Part shown: positions 59,372 through 64,000 of the stretch, piece by piece
Position numbering within the stretch: position 1 is the stretch's first letter
How the letters are laid out: each line of letters starts with the position of its first letter
Origin: Vibrio algarum
Lineage (GTDB): Bacteria > Pseudomonadota > Gammaproteobacteria > Enterobacterales > Vibrionaceae
Direction: 5' to 3'
DNA: 64,000 nt
Assembly: GCF_028204155.1 (NCBI RefSeq)
Contig: NZ_JAQLOI010000001.1
Coordinates: 2,108,001 to 2,172,000, forward strand
Notes under the pieces: generated by a model
Seen by the model: the letters and a program-made list of their open reading frames with translations, nothing else
What the model was told of the DNA's origin: nothing
The model's database searches: none
Position numbers and translations under genes: made by a program

Positions 59372-59540
59372 AGTTTCTACAATTACTGATTCGTTGCATT
59401 GGGACAAAGTCCAAAAAAGTCGTTCATTCAACGTACTTTACTCCATATTCGATACGTTCTCATAAATCTACTTTTTTCTCCATCAAAAACTAGAAATCTT
59501 AACTTGCTAATAGATTGAAAAGTGACTCAGCGCATAAAAC

Positions 59541-59555
59541 ATGAATCGCATTCAG
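59541..59555. promoter_or_regulatory. Operator copy 3
   Basis: ATGAATCGCATTCAG between tetR and the porin gene, matching ATGAAT-N3-ATTCA. Confidence 0.6.
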
Positions 59556-59596
59556 GTTTATGTTTGATCTTACAGCAGAACAGCATCATATTAAAT

Positions 59597-59613
59597 ATGA
59601 ATGTGATTCACAT
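59597..59613. promoter_or_regulatory. Operator copy 4
   Basis: ATGAATGTGATTCACAT, centred 56 bp from copy 3 and 115 bp before the porin start. It also contains the palindrome AATGTGATTCACATT; the TGTGA/TCACA halves are too close together for a CRP site. Confidence 0.65.
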
Positions 59614-59718
59614 TCTATCTTTTGTTTTCCTGTTAGGATAACAATAAGAGAGCAGTACGACGGATTCGCAGTGTTTCTGCGACAAAATAAAATAATAAAA
59701 TGATTTAGGACTAATAAG

Positions 59719-61194
59719 ATGACCAGACTGTGCCCTATCGCAATCGCCATCGCTATCACCATGAGTGGTGCAACCCAAGCAAGTGATTTCTTTGCCGATT
59801 CAACTCTCGATTTAAAGTGGAAAGTAAACTATTACGATATTGAAGGTGAAGTAGACGCCAAAAATGTCCCAGTACCCGCCTCTCTTGCCGGTTTTGATAC
59901 CACTGCTGATATTAAATATGACATGAGCATAAAAGATAAAGGTACCTCCGCATGGTTAAACTGGCAATCAGGATGGCTCGCAGATGCTATTGGTGTAGAA
60001 ATAGAGTATCAAGGTGCCGTGATATTTGACCAATCGGGAAAAATAGATGGTGCAGCTGATGTTGATTTAACCCCAGCTTTCGGCCCAGGAGCCGGTTCTG
60101 CATCTGTGCCCCTTTCGAGTAATAATCCTTATTTTTACGGCAAAGAGGCAGATGAAACTTATGTAGGTAAACTTGGTAATGCTAATCTGCGTTTGAAGCT
60201 TGGAGAAGCCGATACAGAAACCCAAGTCATGTTTGGTCGATTTACACCATCTATCTATGATCTTTTGCACCGACCAGATGAAATCTACTATGGTATGCAC
60301 CAAGTTTATGAAGGTGTAAATATTGAAGGCCATTATGAATGGTCCCGCGGAATGATTGAACCATGGGTCCGTTACATCACAGGTTACAGTAACGAATGGA
60401 ACACAGATACTGTAAGATTCAAAGATGATCTTGAAGACGTTTATACTGATGACTATGGTAATACAACCAATGGTTTTGATGAGATCATCAACGTTGGCTT
60501 CCACACAGAAAATGACTTTATCACCAGCAGCGCATCCTATTCATATGCGAAAGAGTACCTAAGCAATGGCATCATCGAGATATACTCTGGTATTCCTTAC
60601 TCATTTATGGGCTTAGGTGACGCTGAAAATGATAAAGATCATTATATCAAGTACATGGTGAAATATGGATTTGAAAAAGGGCTTGGTGACGACAATGATG
60701 ATCACAGTACAGATGTATACGAGTTCGCTGTCGGCCTACAACATGGAAGCGTAGATTTCTTAATTGGGATGACACAAAACGGCGATGAGAGCTTTTACGG
60801 TTTTGAAACACAAGATGGCATGAACGCCGGTGGCGGTACCGCAGTTTGGGGAGATGTTGCTATTCTTAACACCTTTAAACTTGCTGGACAACGTACCTAT
60901 TTCTTCGTGGGTGGTGCTGATTTAGACAGCTTGAATCTTCCAAACTGGAGAGTGCAGGCAGTCGTTGCAAATGCCAACAATACAGACCTAGATGCACTCC
61001 GAGTTGGAGATTTAATAGCGACACCAAATGAAGACTATACCGAAGTAAACCTCGATATTATTTACGCTAAAAACGGTTATCAAGGTGAAGGTATGAGCTA
61101 TGTACTAAAACTTGGTAAAGACGATAATTATAACGCGTTTGGATTTGGTTTCTTCGTTGAATATAACGGTGATTTAACTCAGTTCATCGACTAA
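59719..61194 (+). CDS. Outer-membrane porin, possibly OprD-like, for sugar uptake
   Basis: A 491-residue protein with a signal peptide (MTRLCPIAIAIAITMSGATQA) and a mature part of alternating amphipathic strands (LRLKLGEADTETQVMFGRFTPSIYD, VYEGVNIEGHYEW, YFFVGGADLD) ending in an aromatic-rich strand (FGFGFFVEYNGDLTQFID). The opening ADSTLDLKWKVNYYD and the F(G)RF region resemble OprD-type specific porins, but this assignment is tentative. First gene of an operon with a GPH symporter and an alpha-galactosidase, so it probably admits an alpha-galactoside. Two operators lie upstream. Confidence 0.65.
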   Translation: MTRLCPIAIAIAITMSGATQASDFFADSTLDLKWKVNYYDIEGEVDAKNVPVPASLAGFDTTADIKYDMSIKDKGTSAWLNWQSGWLADAIGVEIEYQGAVIFDQSGKIDGAADVDLTPAFGPGAGSASVPLSSNNPYFYGKEADETYVGKLGNANLRLKLGEADTETQVMFGRFTPSIYDLLHRPDEIYYGMHQVYEGVNIEGHYEWSRGMIEPWVRYITGYSNEWNTDTVRFKDDLEDVYTDDYGNTTNGFDEIINVGFHTENDFITSSASYSYAKEYLSNGIIEIYSGIPYSFMGLGDAENDKDHYIKYMVKYGFEKGLGDDNDDHSTDVYEFAVGLQHGSVDFLIGMTQNGDESFYGFETQDGMNAGGGTAVWGDVAILNTFKLAGQRTYFFVGGADLDSLNLPNWRVQAVVANANNTDLDALRVGDLIATPNEDYTEVNLDIIYAKNGYQGEGMSYVLKLGKDDNYNAFGFGFFVEYNGDLTQFID

Positions 61195-61339
61195 TCAATG
61201 CGTTAACCAGTGATAGGCATTAACGATGCTGTCACTGGTTATTATCTTTGATTGCTCGATGCTTCTAGCGATTACCATAATGAAATAGACTATCTATATA
61301 GCTGAAATATATCAGCAATAGTATAAGTGAGAATATACT

Positions 61340-62776
61340 GTGACTCCCCAACCTTTATCTAAATGGAAAATGGCCGCGTTTGCCATGGGCAACTTTGGGT
61401 GGTGTATTGCTACCTTCTCTTATTCCATTCTTATCACCTATTTCTACTATCCACCTGTAGTAGAAGGTGTTTCAGAAATTCCAGAATTTATAAGCCGATC
61501 ACCCGTGTTATTCGGTGCAACTATTGTTGGCTTAATTTACGCTTTTAATCGCATACTAGACGCTATTTCCGATCCTATCATTGCTAACTTAAGCGATCGC
61601 TCAACCAGCCGATTTGGTCGTAGACGAGTATTTATGATGCTTAGCTTTATCCCGACGGCCATAGCGTCAGCAGCTATATTTTACCCTCCCGTTCAAAGTG
61701 TAAGTAGTATCAATATACTCTGGCTGATCGGTTGCTGCGCTATCGTTACCATTAGCCTGACTATGTATGTTGTTCCGTATATGTCATTAATGCCAGAACT
61801 AGGTAAAACAAATAGAGATCGTATTTTGATCTCAACATTTTGCTCGGTAACGTGGGCACTTGGATTCGCTGCAGGCCAAATGGTTTGGGTTGTAAAAGCA
61901 AACTTAGAGGGCGCTGGTTATTCCCCTGTCGAAGCGATGCAATTCTCTGTCGCACTTTTCTCACTATTGGGTATTGTTGGGATGCTTATCCCTATATTAG
62001 CAATAAACGAAAAACGAGATTGTCATCGAAACGATGACCACGAACATCCAGAAAACCAAGGTGTTATAAAAGCACTTAAGAGTGCGATGCAAAACCGAAA
62101 CTTTGCTATTTTTACAGCCTCTAACGGCCTATCTTTTATGTCACGATTTTTTCTTGAAGTTGGCGCTATCTATTACATCACCATGTTAATGGGTTTACCG
62201 GAAGAAAATGCATCAATGATGATGATGACTTTATTTGGGTTAAGTTTATTGCTCTATCCGGTTGTTGTAAAACTATCGAAACACTATACCAAAAAATCAT
62301 TATTTCAAGCGGCGTTACTAGCACAAGGTACACTGCTCATCGCCTTCTTCTTTTGCGATACAGTACCTAGCCCAGATATCTTTGGTTGGGGGATTATAAT
62401 TCTATTTTCATTTCCTTTGGCGATATTGGGCATTATTCCTAACGTTATTGTTTCTGACCTAGCACTTGCCGATACCAAAGAGACTGGCCATAAACGTGAA
62501 GCGCTTTTCTTTGGTGCGAATATGTTCGCTTATAAGGCTGCAACATCGTTAACCGCTCTTATCTTCCCATCTCTTATCATCATAGGCTCTTTGAAGGAAG
62601 CTGGTGTCTCGCCAGATCCAACTGAATTTGGTGTAAAAATCACGGCTTTAGTGGCGGGTATACTCGCCTATATCGGAGTTTGGTTAATGCGAAACTACAA
62701 TGAAAAGTCGATCATGGACACTATCGGTGAAGAAGTAAACACTGCCAAAACTAAACCCGTACAGGATGCCTCATGA
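61340..62776 (+). CDS. GPH-family sugar:cation symporter (MelB-like)
   Basis: A 478-residue MFS transporter of the glycoside-pentoside-hexuronide group with 12 predicted helices. The family's hallmark YAFNRILDAISDPIIANLSDRS and SRFGRRR is present near the N-terminus, including the cation-site Asp residues of MelB. It starts with GTG at 61340, 145 bp after the porin, and its stop overlaps the alpha-galactosidase start by 4 bp (ATGA). It should import the alpha-galactoside hydrolysed by the next enzyme, driven by Na+ or H+. Confidence 0.85.
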   Translation: MTPQPLSKWKMAAFAMGNFGWCIATFSYSILITYFYYPPVVEGVSEIPEFISRSPVLFGATIVGLIYAFNRILDAISDPIIANLSDRSTSRFGRRRVFMMLSFIPTAIASAAIFYPPVQSVSSINILWLIGCCAIVTISLTMYVVPYMSLMPELGKTNRDRILISTFCSVTWALGFAAGQMVWVVKANLEGAGYSPVEAMQFSVALFSLLGIVGMLIPILAINEKRDCHRNDDHEHPENQGVIKALKSAMQNRNFAIFTASNGLSFMSRFFLEVGAIYYITMLMGLPEENASMMMMTLFGLSLLLYPVVVKLSKHYTKKSLFQAALLAQGTLLIAFFFCDTVPSPDIFGWGIIILFSFPLAILGIIPNVIVSDLALADTKETGHKREALFFGANMFAYKAATSLTALIFPSLIIIGSLKEAGVSPDPTEFGVKITALVAGILAYIGVWLMRNYNEKSIMDTIGEEVNTAKTKPVQDAS

Positions 62777-64000
62777 TATTGGTAAATCAAGATGCATTAG
62801 AATTTCATCTACAAACAAACGACTCTAGCTACATCATTAAAGTGGCCGAAACTGGACACCTTATTAATCTGCACTATGGCAATAAATTAAAACACCGTGA
62901 ACATTTCTCAACATTAGATCATCGCTTCAATGTGAAATTAGGTTCGACAACAAATTATGCACCTGAACACGGGAATCTAACGTTAGAAACTCTTAAACTT
63001 GAAACCGCTTGCTATGGAAAAGGGGACTATCGTGACCCTCAGTTCCAGTTCGAATACGCTGATGGTAGCCGTACATCTGACTTTATTTATAAGAGCTATA
63101 AACTAAATAGTAAAAAAATTAAGATCGATGGACTACCAAGTTGTCATTCGCCAGACAACAAAAATGGCCCAACCTCTCTTACCATCATCTTGCACGAGCC
63201 AGTTAAGAATCTAGAACTTCATATCCACTACAGCATCTTTGAAAGTGCAAATATTATTAGCCGTAGTGCAGAAGTCATCAACACCAGCTCTGATATCGTC
63301 AATATTGAAAAGGCCTTGAGTGCCTGTATTGACTTTTCACATTCGGATTTTGAGCTGATACATTTAGAAGGTAAGTGGACAAAGGAAGCTCAGTTAACAA
63401 GACACGCCTTAAATAAGGGTAACTTTCAGATCGACTCTAAAAAAGGGGTAAGCGGTGCCAATCACAACCCTTTTCTCTGTTTAGCCATGCCCGATTGTGA
63501 TGAATTTAAAGGCGAATGCTACGGGTTTGGCCTTGTTTATAGCGGTAACCACCAATGCAGTGTAGAAGTGTCACCCTATGACTATACCCGGGTCATGCTA
63601 GGGATCAATAGCTTTGATTTTCGTTGGGTTCTATCACCAAAAGAAACATTTTCCTTGCCCGAAGTTGTGATGACGTTTAGTTCTGGGGGATTAAATAGTA
63701 TGAGCCGTAATTTTCATACTTTAGTTAACCGACACCTAGTACAAGCACAATGGCAAGGTGCTCCTCGCCCGATTCAGGTAAATAACTGGGAGGCAACCTA
63801 TTTCGATTTTGACGCTAAAAAACTACTCTCTATCGCGAAAAAAGCACAAGAGCTTGGTATTGAAATGTTTGTACTGGATGATGGCTGGTTTGGAAAAAGA
63901 GATGATGAAACCACCAGCTTAGGCGACTACTTTGATAACAAAAAACTCCGTGGTGGCGTTGAGAAGTTAAGTAAAAGAATAAAAGATTTAGGGTTAAAAT
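62773..64000 (+). CDS. Alpha-galactosidase, GH36 (3' truncated by the window edge)
   Basis: An open frame from ATG 62773 to the last base, about 409 codons visible of an expected ~700. N-terminal beta-sandwich (HLINLHYGNKLKHREHF, YGKGDYRDPQFQFEYADGS) and the start of the catalytic barrel (RPIQVNNWEATYFDFDAKKLLSIAKKAQELGIEMFVLDDGWFGKRDD) are classic GH36 of the RafA/AgaA type. The nucleophile Asp lies beyond the edge. No signal peptide, so hydrolysis is cytoplasmic. Translationally coupled to the symporter. Confidence 0.9.
   Translation, partial: MILVNQDALEFHLQTNDSSYIIKVAETGHLINLHYGNKLKHREHFSTLDHRFNVKLGSTTNYAPEHGNLTLETLKLETACYGKGDYRDPQFQFEYADGSRTSDFIYKSYKLNSKKIKIDGLPSCHSPDNKNGPTSLTIILHEPVKNLELHIHYSIFESANIISRSAEVINTSSDIVNIEKALSACIDFSHSDFELIHLEGKWTKEAQLTRHALNKGNFQIDSKKGVSGANHNPFLCLAMPDCDEFKGECYGFGLVYSGNHQCSVEVSPYDYTRVMLGINSFDFRWVLSPKETFSLPEVVMTFSSGGLNSMSRNFHTLVNRHLVQAQWQGAPRPIQVNNWEATYFDFDAKKLLSIAKKAQELGIEMFVLDDGWFGKRDDETTSLGDYFDNKKLRGGVEKLSKRIKDLGLK

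Noticed and set aside
59597..59613. CRP site reading of AATGTGATTCACATT
   Set aside because: TGTGA and TCACA overlap almost directly, whereas CRP needs six bases between them; the sequence fits the shared operator better.

Overview
The window looks like chromosomal DNA of a marine gammaproteobacterium of the Vibrionaceae (Vibrio or a close relative). The composition is AT-rich. The gene content matches: HexR, the PLP-dependent aspartate decarboxylase PanP, FabV, PsrA next to a short FadE, a TfoY-type competence/motility regulator, DUF2913, a Trp-rich TIGR02450 protein, and a bcr-rsuA-radD-rplY block shared with Escherichia coli. I see no rRNA or tRNA genes, CRISPR arrays, transposases or integrases.

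Layout. 0-7.4 kb: 3' part of cydC, serC, a DUF945 protein, a histidine kinase with a partner response regulator, and a small outer-membrane barrel. 7.4-13.1 kb: five-gene YejABE-type peptide ABC transporter operon. 13.2-16.1 kb: tfoY, an HDOD gene and lysO, each interrupted by one frameshift. 16.2-23.5 kb: panP, hexR, an iron-type alcohol dehydrogenase, grxA, ybjL. 23.6-29.7 kb: fabV, fadE, psrA, a candidate RybB/MicV-like small RNA, nhaA. 29.9-34.2 kb: AttEFGH-like ABC exporter with a lipocalin-like partner. 34.4-42.7 kb: MATE transporter, SDR/DUF2867 gene, DUF2913, bcr, rsuA, radD, rplY. 42.8-51 kb: DUF3047, then a c-di-GMP block of two tandem PAS-GGDEF(degenerate)-EAL-CBS paralogues and a diguanylate cyclase paired with a periplasmic CxxCH protein. 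51-56 kb: homocysteine methyltransferase, AEC transporter, two tandem FimH-like adhesins. 56-64 kb: alpha/beta-hydrolase, GT-B glycosyltransferase, TetR regulator, porin, GPH sugar symporter and an alpha-galactosidase cut by the right edge.

The most interesting region is the last one. A palindrome of the form ATGAATnnnATTCA occurs twice in the divergent promoter between the hydrolase and the glycosyltransferase, and twice between tetR and the porin-symporter-alpha-galactosidase operon. This points to one TetR-controlled regulon joining uptake and hydrolysis of an alpha-galactoside to a lipase-like enzyme and an MGDG-synthase-like glycosyltransferase.

Twelve genes carry sixteen single-base frameshifts, every one inside a homopolymer of 5-7 bases (or a T5G4 junction). 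Repairing each by one base restores full family length. This fits sequencing or consensus error much better than gene decay, so these genes should be read as probably intact. They are entered as single interrupted features.
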